Source: Acidobacteriota bacterium
GTDB lineage: Bacteria; Acidobacteriota; Blastocatellia; Pyrinomonadales; Pyrinomonadaceae
DNA length: 64,000 nucleotides
Assembly (NCBI GenBank): GCA_023389035.1
Contig: JAEWFC010000038.1
Span: 186,001-250,000 of the forward strand
Reading direction: 5' to 3'
Shown: piece after piece, positions 27,701 to 35,339 of the stretch
How positions within the stretch are numbered: position 1 is the first letter of the stretch
Layout: every line of letters begins with the position of its first letter
The notes under the pieces: model-generated
What the model was told of the DNA's origin: nothing
Database searches by the model: none
The model's input: the letters and a program-made list of their open reading frames with translations, nothing else
Program-made: the position numbers and the translations under genes

Positions 27701-28279
27701 CTGATCGGTGACAAGCTGTCCCAATTCGCCGAGCACAGCACCATCGTCGCGTGCGACACGCATTCCGCGCTCGAAAGCAGTGTCGATCAGCAGCACTGCC
27801 GGCATATCGCCTGTGGAATCGGATATCGCAGCAATTATCCGGCCTAGCGAGCCGTCGAACCCAAAGTTCCCGTCCGGAAATGCGATCTGTACTGCGGCTT
27901 CGATCTCCTCGATCAGGGTCGGTTCGGTCCCGCGCCGAACGTGGATCACGGGATAATGACGCCGCAGCAGCCGTTGAGCACCCGCAAGCACAAGCTGATC
28001 GGAAATACCGGAACGCAGCTCAGTATGCGATACGATCGCTCCGAGCACAGCAAGAAAATGACTTTTGCCGACACCGCGATATCCCGCAAGCGCAAATGCC
28101 GCACCGCCGCGAGCAGGAACGACCGAGATGCGGTCGAGCCACTTTGCCATCATTTCCGCGGTGATATCCGTGAAATGATAGCTTTCCAGCGTCTCACGCG
28201 GGCTAGAGCTAAAGTCCTTTAAGCTTTTGTAGTTACGAACATCGACAATGTCCTTAACTTTATCTTTTACGGGATTCAT
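24782..28279 (-). CDS. Very large P-loop ATPase of BREX BrxC/DUF6079-like type (orphan)
   Basis: 1165 aa. Walker A is GYRGVGKSHFLAVLG (about residues 66-80) and the likely Walker B is AVLLIDT (about 161-167). N-terminal wording around KDIVDVRNYKSLKDF and the GKSHFL motif resembles the large ATPases in BREX (BrxC/PglY) and related DUF6079 proteins. The rest is long and alpha-helical with no motif I recognise, apart from a CRCG pair near residue 1050. No methylase, PglZ or nuclease gene lies next to it, so it is an orphan. It precedes DUF2520 by 68 nt on the same strand. The family assignment is by appearance only and the function is unknown. Confidence 0.6.
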   Translation of the reverse strand: MNPVKDKVKDIVDVRNYKSLKDFSSSPRETLESYHFTDITAEMMAKWLDRISVVPARGGAAFALAGYRGVGKSHFLAVLGAIVSHTELRSGISDQLVLAGAQRLLRRHYPVIHVRRGTEPTLIEEIEAAVQIAFPDGNFGFDGSLGRIIAAISDSTGDMPAVLLIDTAFERGMRVARDDGAVLGELGQLVTDQNIFLGVALDDDISGADGLNADIARTFTIDYLDQEHLYTVVNVHVFPKLPTKQAVLKDVYQFFRTVLPNFRWSEQKFNSLYPLHPAILDVAPFVRLHVHDFALLSFASEAGERILGRPATSLIALDEVFDKVESNLRGIEDLRGAFTAYDTLNEQVVTKIPVMQRLQAKLILKALMLLSLDGQGSSAAEIAQSMLIYDESDPEKAIRTVEELISMFTAALPQDVQVTTAEGRETKYGFRITSKDNLNLAIDEAVEKCTPEAVSDLLMRLFKERFPETVSSSESSDSQRDLVDCSIVWRGSVRRGRLRFASRKGAAADGSAAADLDWEVKVEFFTDPENGDEETAPRSLDEIVWHPGKLTLSEYDTLRRYHVLVNDLGLRSEFADQIQAPLHSHAVAAARVFKRAVLEDGILAIEGFDYNFTEEARETASLRELLSLMLETLFETRFPEHPEFGSVLGPQESAGLISGFYGGTTAPGTEQAILDFAVPLGLARLNGDRYERPPFDQLAELPYITNVISLATAAGEATVSLDAVAEELGKAPYGLGREAQRLILASLVSERKIDFVTSKGDRINHRSLDLRLIWDDIVGIASTAEAALSTERLLKWASLLTDGETFTSFTDKAQKEKLRNSLTEWLESWKKSRILERFEAVPDDLYNTRIWRTASYLEKSFNSFADAVAATVAGDTTLDECVSRIAAIFADSEDEYQRKTGELLMVEEFVRGTELFEQVMEFTAKAEFTFVEDVEIQRKRLMETAELCILDPGDTRNREAWYHFDKFRKDYSKLYTAAHDLTMLSHQLQEQASEFYTSRKWADYTALLDAGLMDAELEVREIRSRLRQVGCTAPASELAQAFGECRCGFSLQSASEWEELPLMIEEAVTASLERFSSRMSERSGQAAEGLKTIISSGSPDKVLIASSLLSRIEAGRTLPMTPPEAMVLAEAIGEKRRFPARHAEPAYDNVADPEFQAGELLSIEL

Positions 28280-28542
28280 CTATTATGCGTATGTGCGCGA
28301 ACTATCTATCGGAGGGTGATCGGGATGGTGCGGAAAGCCCGGATGGGCCGGCACAAGTAAAAGCTTATCATTTTCCAGAAAAAATTAAAAGATTTTTAAC
28401 AGCAGCAGATCAGCGGAGAGATGGGACACATTGAGGCGCAGAACTAACAACGTTTTCCGCTATGTCTGCATCGTACAGTTCATTGAATTCAATGCCTGTA
28501 AAGGTTAACATCCCATTTGTGATCGTTCCCCGGAGGACCAGA

Positions 28543-29703
28543 ATGTTCAGAAGATCAGTTCAAGAGGCTACAGCGTTCGCGTTGGCGTTCTCGATCCTGC
28601 TAAGCGCGTTTATCGTAGCTCCTGCAGGTGTCTACGCGCAGTCGAGCGAAAAGAAGCCGAAGAAGTCTGCCGCTAAGACGGCCCCGACGCCCGAAGCCCA
28701 GCAAAAGACCGCAAAGGCCCTGTCCACTAAGGAAGACCCGTCGCAGATCGGCAAACGAAAGATCAACAGCGGCAGTGACAAACTATTTGGCTGGCTGGGC
28801 GGTTCACAGGACAAAGAGATCGCTCTCGGACGCCGGCTTGCTCTTGAGGTCGAACAGCAGGCGAAGCTTGTCGAAGATCCGATCGTCACGGAATACATCA
28901 ACCGCGTCGGGCAGAATATCGTTCTGCACTCAGACGCAAAGATCCCTTTCACTATCAAGGTCATCGATAGCGACGAGGTCAATGCATTCGCTCTGCCCGG
29001 CGGCTTTTTCTTTGTGAATAAGGGCCTGATCCTGGCGGCTGACAACGAAGCCGAGCTTGCGGGCGTTATGGCCCACGAGATCGCACACGTCGCTGCACGG
29101 CATGCTATGGAAAACCAGGGCAAGCTGCAGGCGATCAATTACGGCCTGATTGCGACGATCATTTTCGGCGGCGGCATCGCCGGAGCCGTGGCACAGAACG
29201 CCGGCGGCCTCGGGCAGCTTCTAAGCTTTTTGCAGTTTAGCCGAAATGCGGAACGCGAGGCAGATAGCCTTGGTGTCCAGTATCTGTACGCCGCAGGTTA
29301 TGATCCGACCTCGATGTCAACGATGTTTGAGAAGCTGAACGCGAAGAACAAGAAGAAGCCTGGAACGCTGGCAAAGATCTTCGCATCGCATCCGCAGTCG
29401 CTCGATCGCCGCGATGATAGCCTGCAGCTTGTCGCGCGGTTCCCGGAGCGTGAGGAATACGTTATCAGCACTTCGGAATTTCAGCGTGTCCGCAATCACC
29501 TTTTCAAGCTGACGAACGCCAAAGCAGGCATTGCGTCAGACTTTGATGAAGGCGACGCGAGCCGGCCGACGCTGAAACGCCGACAGCCTGCAGATCCGAA
29601 CGCCGACCCGGATGCCCCCGCGAGCTCAAGTTCAGAGGCACCGCCGCAGCTGAAGCGTCGAACACCGGAACCATCTGCGTCGCCGACCCCGGATCAAAAT
29701 TGA
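28543..29703 (+). CDS. Exported M48-family metalloprotease (BepA/LoiP-like)
   Basis: About 386 aa. The start ATG at 28543 was chosen for its GGAGG at 28532-28536 and because it puts a signal peptide first (about residues 10-32, ALAFSILLSAFIVAPAGVYA); a longer frame from 28462 has neither. The zinc site HEIAH is in VMAHEIAHVAARHAMENQ with the third ligand Glu in AEREADSLG. Such periplasmic proteases act in outer-membrane protein quality control. An unusually long Lys/Ala/Pro-rich stretch precedes the catalytic domain, and a Pro/Ser-rich disordered tail follows it. A terminator lies 29 nt downstream. Confidence 0.9.
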   Translation: MFRRSVQEATAFALAFSILLSAFIVAPAGVYAQSSEKKPKKSAAKTAPTPEAQQKTAKALSTKEDPSQIGKRKINSGSDKLFGWLGGSQDKEIALGRRLALEVEQQAKLVEDPIVTEYINRVGQNIVLHSDAKIPFTIKVIDSDEVNAFALPGGFFFVNKGLILAADNEAELAGVMAHEIAHVAARHAMENQGKLQAINYGLIATIIFGGGIAGAVAQNAGGLGQLLSFLQFSRNAEREADSLGVQYLYAAGYDPTSMSTMFEKLNAKNKKKPGTLAKIFASHPQSLDRRDDSLQLVARFPEREEYVISTSEFQRVRNHLFKLTNAKAGIASDFDEGDASRPTLKRRQPADPNADPDAPASSSSEAPPQLKRRTPEPSASPTPDQN

Positions 29704-29732
29704 TCGGAACCGGCTTACAACCTAAATAAACG

Positions 29733-29761
29733 AAAGGCTACCTGAGTGGGTAGCCTTTTTT
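29733..29761 (+). terminator. Rho-independent terminator after M48 protease
   Basis: AAAGGCTACC / GGGTAGCCTTT stem with a TGAGT-type loop followed by a run of T. Confidence 0.85.
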
Positions 29762-29860
29762 CTTTGCTGGGATACGTTTTCGGCCCGATATTACGGGTTT
29801 GGGGCCTGGTACGTTATCCCGACGGGCGGCAAACATTGCTGATATGTTGCGTAACATAAG

Positions 29861-30105
29861 ACTTTTGTCTGCTAACAAATTCAATTTGTTGCGTGACTTT
29901 TGTCTTTTGTCTGCTAACAAATTCAATTTGTTGCGTGACTTTTGTCCTTTGTCTGGTAACAAAATCAATTTGTCGCGTGACTTTTGTCTTTTGTCTGATA
30001 ACAAATTCAATTTGTTGCGTGACTTTTGTCCTTTGTCTGGTAACAAAATCAATTTGTTGCGTGACTTTTGTCCTTAGTCTGGTAACAAAATCAATTTGTC
30101 TCGGG
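29861..30105. repeat. 42-bp tandem array, each unit carrying a 17-bp palindrome
   Basis: One 35-bp unit (29861-29895) and five 42-bp units (29896, 29938, 29980, 30022, 30064; ends 30105). Each contains AACAAATTCAATTTGTT, a perfect 8-1-8 inverted repeat, or the variant AACAAAATCAATTTGT(T/C), followed by GCGTGACTTTTGTC. Units 2-5 alternate between two sequence types (TCTTTTGTCTG + AAATTC, then TCCTTTGTCTGG + AAAATC), so an 84-bp higher-order unit has been duplicated. Spacers are conserved, not variable, which excludes a CRISPR array. Confidence 0.9.
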
Positions 30106-30278
30106 ACTGTACGCCACCTTTTCTCGCAAATAGGAGCTCTCCTTGATTACCTTGCTCTCTTATTCACATAAAACAAGACTTCTTTTTCATCCATAATCGC
30201 TGGTATTGAGGTCGATTTGTTAACCAATCATCGTCCTCGGGACTAAGTGCGAGTGGCGAGTGATTTGGGACTGAAAAA

Positions 30279-30307
30279 AAGCCGGTCGCAACTAGACGAC
30301 CGGCTTT
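30279..30307 (-). terminator. Terminator of the BamD-like gene
   Basis: GCCGGTCG / CGACCGGC arms around an 8-nt loop. Read on the minus strand, the stem is followed by seven T. Confidence 0.85.
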
Positions 30308-30335
30308 AGGGTTTAGAGTTGAAATTAAACAGTGA

Positions 30336-31832
30336 CTATTGCGGCAGCGTGTTCGAGACCGGGCTGGGCTGGGCCGATGCCTGTCGCTGAGAGATCACGG
30401 TTGTCAGAGCCTGTGGGATCTGATTCGTAAGGATATCTCCCTGATTTTCGATGATCTGATCGATCAGCTCGAACTTCGTCCGATCGAAATCGTTCGTCAT
30501 CAGAACGCCGTTCTTATCTATTGTCATCGGGTAGATGCCGAAAAGCTGATTACGGAAATTCTTAAAGAACGATTCGGATTCAGGCGGCATTACGCCTAGC
30601 CTTTCCGGGTTCGGCTCCGGTATAGTCGCTCCGATCAGCTCCAGCTGTTCTTTCGATTTCGCGATATATTCACTGTTCGGATAATCGCGAATGATCCGTT
30701 GGAAATAGCGTGCGGCCTGGTCCGTTTCCTCTTCCACCAGGTAGGTGTTCGCAAGTTTGAACAGGGCCTCGTCCATATTGCCGAAGTTCGGATACTTGTC
30801 CAGGATCTCGCGATAGCGCGACTGAGCTCCCTTCAGGCCGCCTTTACCCTGACCTACCGACTGCGTGTAGTAATAGTTCGCGATCAGCAGAGTGTGTGTG
30901 CCGAGGTTGTTCTGCACCTCATCCAGACGCTTCACTGCGTGTTCTTTGAGAACACTGTTCGGGTAATTCTGCAGCAGTGCCTTTAGCCGGACCTCCGCAC
31001 GTTTCGCACGCGTCGCATCGCGGTCGGGAAGACCTATCTGACGCATCTCAGATTCAGCGATCTTCAGCACGACACGGTCCGCAAGCGGATGCGTCGGGAA
31101 GAACGTAAGCCAGTCCTGGTACGAAGCTATCGCCTGTATCAGGCCGCTTGTCGAGCCTTCTAGAAAGAATGAATCTGCGATGGCGAGCTTTGCCATCGGC
31201 AGATAAGGCGAATCGGGATAAGTTGTTACGATCGTCTGGAACAGCAGACGTCCGACGTCAAAATTTTTCTTGCGGATCTCACGCGTAGCTACAACAAAGA
31301 GCTCACGGTCGCGCCCGGGCGTGACAGAGCCGATCAGCTCGTCATACTCGTCACTGCCGCCGCCGCCAAAGATACCGAGAAACTTCTTTTTCTTCTTGGT
31401 CTCGCGAAGCTTGCCTACATCCGATTCAGGATTCGCTCGTGCCGATGCGGTCTCAACAAAAACCTTATCCGCACGCGTCTGCAGCTCAGCGACGCGCTGC
31501 TCAAGCTGATCGACATCGGACGCTTCAAACTTTTCCGATCGATCAACCTTGCCCCTCAGGCTGTTGACCTCGGATTGCAGCGACGAGGCTTCCTTTTCGA
31601 TCGAACGCAGCCGGTTTAGCGGCGAATCGGCGTTTTCCTTGGCTTCCTTATCGCCATCACCTTCATCACGAAGAACGGAGATCGAGCTTGAAGCAGAGCG
31701 GCGAACCGTCTCAAGTCGCTGTTTCATTACCTCAAGCCGCTGCGACGCCGTGCCGTCGCCCTGCGCGAAAGCACTTGGGCCCACAGCCAAGAAAAGCATC
31801 GAAACAAGCGCTATAAATAAAAAACTCTTCAT
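30336..31832 (-). CDS. BamD-like/TPR outer-membrane assembly protein with coiled-coil N-terminus
   Basis: 498 aa. Signal peptide (SFLFIALVSMLFLAVGPSAFAQ), then about 100 residues of coiled coil (RSIEKEASSLQSEVNSLRGKVDR), a short KKKKKF patch, and a BamD/YbgF-type TPR domain: PDSPYLPMAKLAIADSFFLEG, QDWLTFFPTHPLADRVVLKI, YPNFGNMDEALFKLANTYL. BamD is normally a 240-aa lipoprotein. This protein is twice as long and its signal peptide ends in AFAQ with no lipobox Cys, so it would be periplasmic or use another anchor. Role in outer-membrane assembly is inferred from the TPR domain. Confidence 0.8.
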   Translation of the reverse strand: MKSFLFIALVSMLFLAVGPSAFAQGDGTASQRLEVMKQRLETVRRSASSSISVLRDEGDGDKEAKENADSPLNRLRSIEKEASSLQSEVNSLRGKVDRSEKFEASDVDQLEQRVAELQTRADKVFVETASARANPESDVGKLRETKKKKKFLGIFGGGGSDEYDELIGSVTPGRDRELFVVATREIRKKNFDVGRLLFQTIVTTYPDSPYLPMAKLAIADSFFLEGSTSGLIQAIASYQDWLTFFPTHPLADRVVLKIAESEMRQIGLPDRDATRAKRAEVRLKALLQNYPNSVLKEHAVKRLDEVQNNLGTHTLLIANYYYTQSVGQGKGGLKGAQSRYREILDKYPNFGNMDEALFKLANTYLVEEETDQAARYFQRIIRDYPNSEYIAKSKEQLELIGATIPEPNPERLGVMPPESESFFKNFRNQLFGIYPMTIDKNGVLMTNDFDRTKFELIDQIIENQGDILTNQIPQALTTVISQRQASAQPSPVSNTLPQ

Positions 31833-31856
31833 AATAAAAACTTAGATCACCGGGGC

Positions 31857-32519
31857 CTAAACCCAGACCGTCGCCTTATCTATCATCTCGCGAACCGCGG
31901 CAGCCGGATCAGGTTTTCCGAAAACCGCGGAACCAGCAACGATGATCTCCGCCCCGGCTTCCACTACTTCGGCAATATTATCTGCGTCAACGCCGCCATC
32001 GATCTCAATTCGGACAGAAAGTCCGCGTTCACGGATCATATCGCGCAGCCTGCGTATTTTCGGCAGGACGGACGGAATGAATCTCTGGCCGCCAAAGCCC
32101 GGATTCACCGACATTAAAAGAACAAAATCTGCGTCAAGTATCGCTTCCTCGATCGCGGAAAGCGGCGTTGCTGGATTAACAACGATGCCTGCCTTGCCAC
32201 CCGCATCCCGTATCGAAGTCAGCGTTCGGTTTATGTGCGGGTCGATCTCGATATGGACAGAGACCATATCTGCACCTGCTTCGACGAACTGGGCCGCATA
32301 ACGTCCCGGTTCGGTTATCATCAGGTGCGTATCAATTGTTAACTTTGTCGCTTTTCGCAGTGACTTCACGACCGGGAGGCCGATCGTAATGTTAGGGACG
32401 AAATGGCCGTCCATAACATCAACGTGAAGCACGGTCGCCCCGCCCGATTCTATCGCTGCGATCTCTTCTGCTAACCGTGCAAAGTCAGCGGCGAGTATCG
32501 ATGGAGCAATTTCAAACAT
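31857..32519 (-). CDS. rpe: Ribulose-phosphate 3-epimerase
   Basis: About 220 aa TIM barrel of the pentose phosphate pathway, interconverting ribulose-5-P and xylulose-5-P. Motifs: APSILAADFARL, HVDVMDGHFVPNITIG (metal His/Asp), THLMITEPGRY, MSVNPGFGGQRFI and IDGGVDADNI. The ATG at 32519 (MFEIAPSIL) is preferred over a GTG two codons upstream. It lies 24 nt upstream of the BamD-like gene on the same strand. Confidence 0.95.
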   Translation of the reverse strand: MFEIAPSILAADFARLAEEIAAIESGGATVLHVDVMDGHFVPNITIGLPVVKSLRKATKLTIDTHLMITEPGRYAAQFVEAGADMVSVHIEIDPHINRTLTSIRDAGGKAGIVVNPATPLSAIEEAILDADFVLLMSVNPGFGGQRFIPSVLPKIRRLRDMIRERGLSVRIEIDGGVDADNIAEVVEAGAEIIVAGSAVFGKPDPAAAVREMIDKATVWV

Positions 32520-32575
32520 TCCCACAATTCAAGTGCTTTGTTGCTTCGCGTAGGCCCGCGGGTTGCATTTATGAT

Positions 32576-33205
32576 CTACGGTCGCGGCGTCGGTTTCGCG
32601 GCCGGTTTCACAGGTTCGCTGCGATTTCGCTCTGCCGGAGGAGAATCAGGCGACCGCGACGGCTCGGCCGGCTTTGGCATTTCGTCGACAGCCGGTTTAG
32701 TGTTGTCAGGTTCCGGCTTCGTCGCCGTATTAGATATTACGTCCCGCTTTGTATCAGCGGTCTTCTTAGCTGTATTGCTATTGGTGCTCGGTTTCGCCTT
32801 TTTGGGCTTATCCGAGATCATTTCTTCGATCTTTTCAGTGTCGTCCGATTCGATATCCTCGATGAGCGATTTAGGCGTATCCGCATCAAGCCCGGCTTTG
32901 CTTGTCACTACCAGAATGAGCTGGCCCGTCTTGACCGTTTCACCGGCACGGGGCAGCTGCTCGAGCACCGTATTGATCTTTTCGGCACTCGGCCGGTCGG
33001 CCCGCCGCTTTATCTTCAGGCCCAGAGCCGCCAGTTCCTGTTCGCTTTCAACAAAATCCTTGCCAACGAGCTCAGGCACCTTGATCTCGTCACCGGCGAG
33101 CGACATATAAACTACGCCCGCCATACTCGCGAGAAACGTCGCAAGCAGTACCGCCAAAAGCAAAAGCTTTCCTACCGCATTTAGGCCCTGATTGATTATG
33201 CTCAT
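32576..33205 (-). CDS. Single-pass membrane protein with PASTA domain
   Basis: 209 aa. A hydrophobic N-terminal helix (about residues 12-34, LLLLAVLLATFLASMAGVVY) is followed by one PASTA domain (KVPELVGKDFVESEQELAALGLKI... GQLILVVTSKAG) and a long Lys/Thr/Pro-rich disordered tail. PASTA domains bind muropeptides or beta-lactams in Ser/Thr kinases and PBPs, but no kinase or transpeptidase domain is fused here. It lies between rsmB and rpe on the same strand. Confidence 0.85.
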   Translation of the reverse strand: MSIINQGLNAVGKLLLLAVLLATFLASMAGVVYMSLAGDEIKVPELVGKDFVESEQELAALGLKIKRRADRPSAEKINTVLEQLPRAGETVKTGQLILVVTSKAGLDADTPKSLIEDIESDDTEKIEEMISDKPKKAKPSTNSNTAKKTADTKRDVISNTATKPEPDNTKPAVDEMPKPAEPSRSPDSPPAERNRSEPVKPAAKPTPRP

Positions 33206-33293
33206 TGAGACACCTGAATAAACAGCTAGATTCTACCATTTTGCCCCGGCTAAACAAGCAATCGGGCAAACTAATTGCCTTTTGACCTCTCGT

Positions 33294-34574
33294 TCAAACC
33301 CTTTGGAAGGCGGCTATAAAGAACCCGTCCATGCGGTCCCGGTCGGGGAAAGTCCGTGCAAAACCATCGGACGTCACAAACTCCTTGTTAACCTTAGGCA
33401 GACGGGCCACAAACCTGTCATCGGCAACGGAAAATGCCCGCACTACTTCCTCGTTCTCTGCACGTTCAAGCGAACAGGTTGTGTAGTACAAAGCGCCGCC
33501 GGGCTTGACCAACTTTGATGCATTCTCGAGTATCTCCCGTTGTTTCAAAGCATTTACCGCGATCGAGTCGTTCGAAACGTGGTACCGAAGTTCCGGATTG
33601 TGCCGGATCGTCCCTGTCCCGCTGCACGGGGCGTCGACGAACACGAGATCAAACGATCGCTCCGCATATGGCAGAGGGTTTACCGCATCATGTTGGACGA
33701 TGTTTACGGTGTTGATTCCCTGAAGAACGAGAAGCTCTCTCATCTGCCGAAGCCTGGATCCCGATCTGTCGCCTGCAACGATCGTCGATCTCGCATTGCC
33801 GATCGCGATCATTCCTGTCTTGCCGCCCGGAGCCGCACAAACGTCCATGATCACGCCTCCGCCTTCCGACGCCACGGCTAAACCCACCATTTGTGACGCT
33901 TCGTCTTGAAAATAAATCTCACCAGCGTCGGCGGACCGCAATAACCCTTCGCTGACTTTTTCGGCGATATACGCTCCTGGAATAAACGCGTGCGGCGTAA
34001 CACTGTCGAGTTCTCCCGGATCAATGCCCTTGTTCGTCATCCTAAACGAAAGGTTTGGTTGTTCATTATTAGCCACAGCGATCGCTTCGGCTCTTTCGAT
34101 CCCGAACTGGTCGGCCCATCTTTCGATAAGCATTCTCGGATGCGACGTTACGGTAGAGATCCGATCAAGGTCGTCTCGATATTCAAAGTTTGGAGGCGAC
34201 GATGGAGCGCGTCGCAGGAACGCGTTGACGAAACCCTTTGCGGACGATTTTCGTGCACGTGCGGTGAGATTAACACTCTCGTTGACGATCGAATGCACCG
34301 GAACACGGTCAAGGTACCATTTTTGATACAGCCCGATCCGGCAAGCGATGCGCACGGCCCGGTCGAGCTTCTTACCCGCGGCGAAATGGTCGATCGCCCG
34401 ATCCAAGAGCATCTGCCTGCGAAGTACGCCATGAACAAGTTCATGACAAAGCGATCTGTCCCGTGGATCTAGCTGAGGATCGATCTGGGCTAATAATGAC
34501 GACGAGAACGCACTGTCAGTTTCGATCGCCTGCAGGATATCAAACGCAGCGAGGCGTGCCGGCGAGATCATCAT
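33294..34574 (-). CDS. rsmB: 16S rRNA m5C967 methyltransferase RsmB
   Basis: 426 aa. An N-terminal NusB-like RNA-binding domain (about residues 5-130) and a C-terminal SAM-dependent methyltransferase: DVCAAPGGKTG for SAM, DAPCSGTGTIRHNPELRY with one catalytic Cys, YTTCSLERAENEEVV with the other. It methylates C967 of 16S rRNA. Its start overlaps the trhO stop by 4 nt (ATGA), and fmt lies just upstream, the common fmt-rsmB arrangement. Confidence 0.95.
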   Translation of the reverse strand: MMISPARLAAFDILQAIETDSAFSSSLLAQIDPQLDPRDRSLCHELVHGVLRRQMLLDRAIDHFAAGKKLDRAVRIACRIGLYQKWYLDRVPVHSIVNESVNLTARARKSSAKGFVNAFLRRAPSSPPNFEYRDDLDRISTVTSHPRMLIERWADQFGIERAEAIAVANNEQPNLSFRMTNKGIDPGELDSVTPHAFIPGAYIAEKVSEGLLRSADAGEIYFQDEASQMVGLAVASEGGGVIMDVCAAPGGKTGMIAIGNARSTIVAGDRSGSRLRQMRELLVLQGINTVNIVQHDAVNPLPYAERSFDLVFVDAPCSGTGTIRHNPELRYHVSNDSIAVNALKQREILENASKLVKPGGALYYTTCSLERAENEEVVRAFSVADDRFVARLPKVNKEFVTSDGFARTFPDRDRMDGFFIAAFQRV

Positions 34575-35335
34575 TCGCCTTCCTCGGATTTCGGGAGCGA
34601 GAGATCAGCCGCCGTTCCCTTGCTAAGTTCAGCGTCGACAGAGATACGTTCATCAAAAACGAAACACTCGCCATTCCAAAGCTGCTGTTCTTTGGGAACC
34701 TTTTCGAGATAGTTCAGTATCCCACCCTGCAGCTGGTAAACGGTATCAAAACCCTTAGCCCGCATGTACGGCGCAAACTTTTCACAACGTATCCCGCCGG
34801 TGCAGAACATCGCGATCGCACGATGGCGTTCCGGGTCTAAATGCTCCTCGACAAATGCCGGCAGTTCGCTGAACTTGTCGGTTTCAGGATCCACGGCACC
34901 GACAAATGTCCCGGTCTTATATTCGTAGCTGTTTCGCGTGTCGAGCACGAACACATCGTCACGGCTGATCACGTCATTCCATTCCCTGGGATCAACGTGC
35001 GTGCCCTCGCCAAGAGAGACATCGACGGGCAGGCCAAGAGTTACGATCTCGCGTTTTACCTTTACTTTGGCCCGCTTGAACGGAGGTTCGTAGTGATAGG
35101 AAGACTTGTATCGTATCTCGGTGTCGAGGATCGCGTTCGCCTCAGCGATAAACTGCCTCAGCAACTCGGGCGAACCCGAGACGGTAGCGTTAAAACCTTC
35201 GGTCGCGACTATTACCGTCCCCAATATCTGATAGCGCGACATCGCCTCAAGCAGCGACTTGCGGACCGTTATTAGATCTGGCTCCGCGATCGGCTTGAAT
35301 TCGTAAAATGTGACCACTTCGTAGCTCGTCGTCAT
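34571..35335 (-). CDS. trhO: tRNA uridine(34) hydroxylase TrhO (rhodanese domain)
   Basis: About 254 aa from the ATG at 35335 (MTTSYEVVTFYEF), 5 nt after fmt; a longer frame runs into fmt and is not favoured. YceA-type N-terminal domain, then a rhodanese domain with the active-site Cys in AMFCTGGIRCEKFAPYM. TrhO makes 5-hydroxyuridine at the wobble position of certain tRNAs in an O2-dependent reaction. It is inserted between fmt and rsmB, making a three-gene translation-related operon. Confidence 0.92.
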   Translation of the reverse strand: MTTSYEVVTFYEFKPIAEPDLITVRKSLLEAMSRYQILGTVIVATEGFNATVSGSPELLRQFIAEANAILDTEIRYKSSYHYEPPFKRAKVKVKREIVTLGLPVDVSLGEGTHVDPREWNDVISRDDVFVLDTRNSYEYKTGTFVGAVDPETDKFSELPAFVEEHLDPERHRAIAMFCTGGIRCEKFAPYMRAKGFDTVYQLQGGILNYLEKVPKEQQLWNGECFVFDERISVDAELSKGTAADLSLPKSEEGE

Positions 35336-35339
35336 TACA

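Larger units (their letters stand above)
29704..30335. other. 632-bp gene-free region with terminators and 42-bp repeat array
   Basis: Between the M48 gene (+) and the BamD-like gene (-). It contains the M48 terminator, a six-unit palindromic repeat array, about 170 bp of unremarkable sequence (30107-30276), and the terminator of the BamD-like gene. Long open frames cross the array on both strands only because its period is a multiple of three. I see no real gene. Confidence 0.75.

Noticed and set aside
28280..28542. Possible small peptide gene with a GGAGG before an ATG in the gap upstream of the M48 gene
   Set aside because: The frame is only 11 codons long and ends before any recognisable feature; there is no support for translation.
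29738..30077. Long open frames on both strands across the 42-bp repeats, looking like 14-residue repeat proteins
   Set aside because: The period is a multiple of three, so frames stay open on both strands by construction. The frames overlap a terminator, lack an RBS and encode only the repeat.
29861..30105. Possible CRISPR array
   Set aside because: The segments between palindromes are conserved from unit to unit, repeats are not separated by unique spacers, and no cas gene is present.
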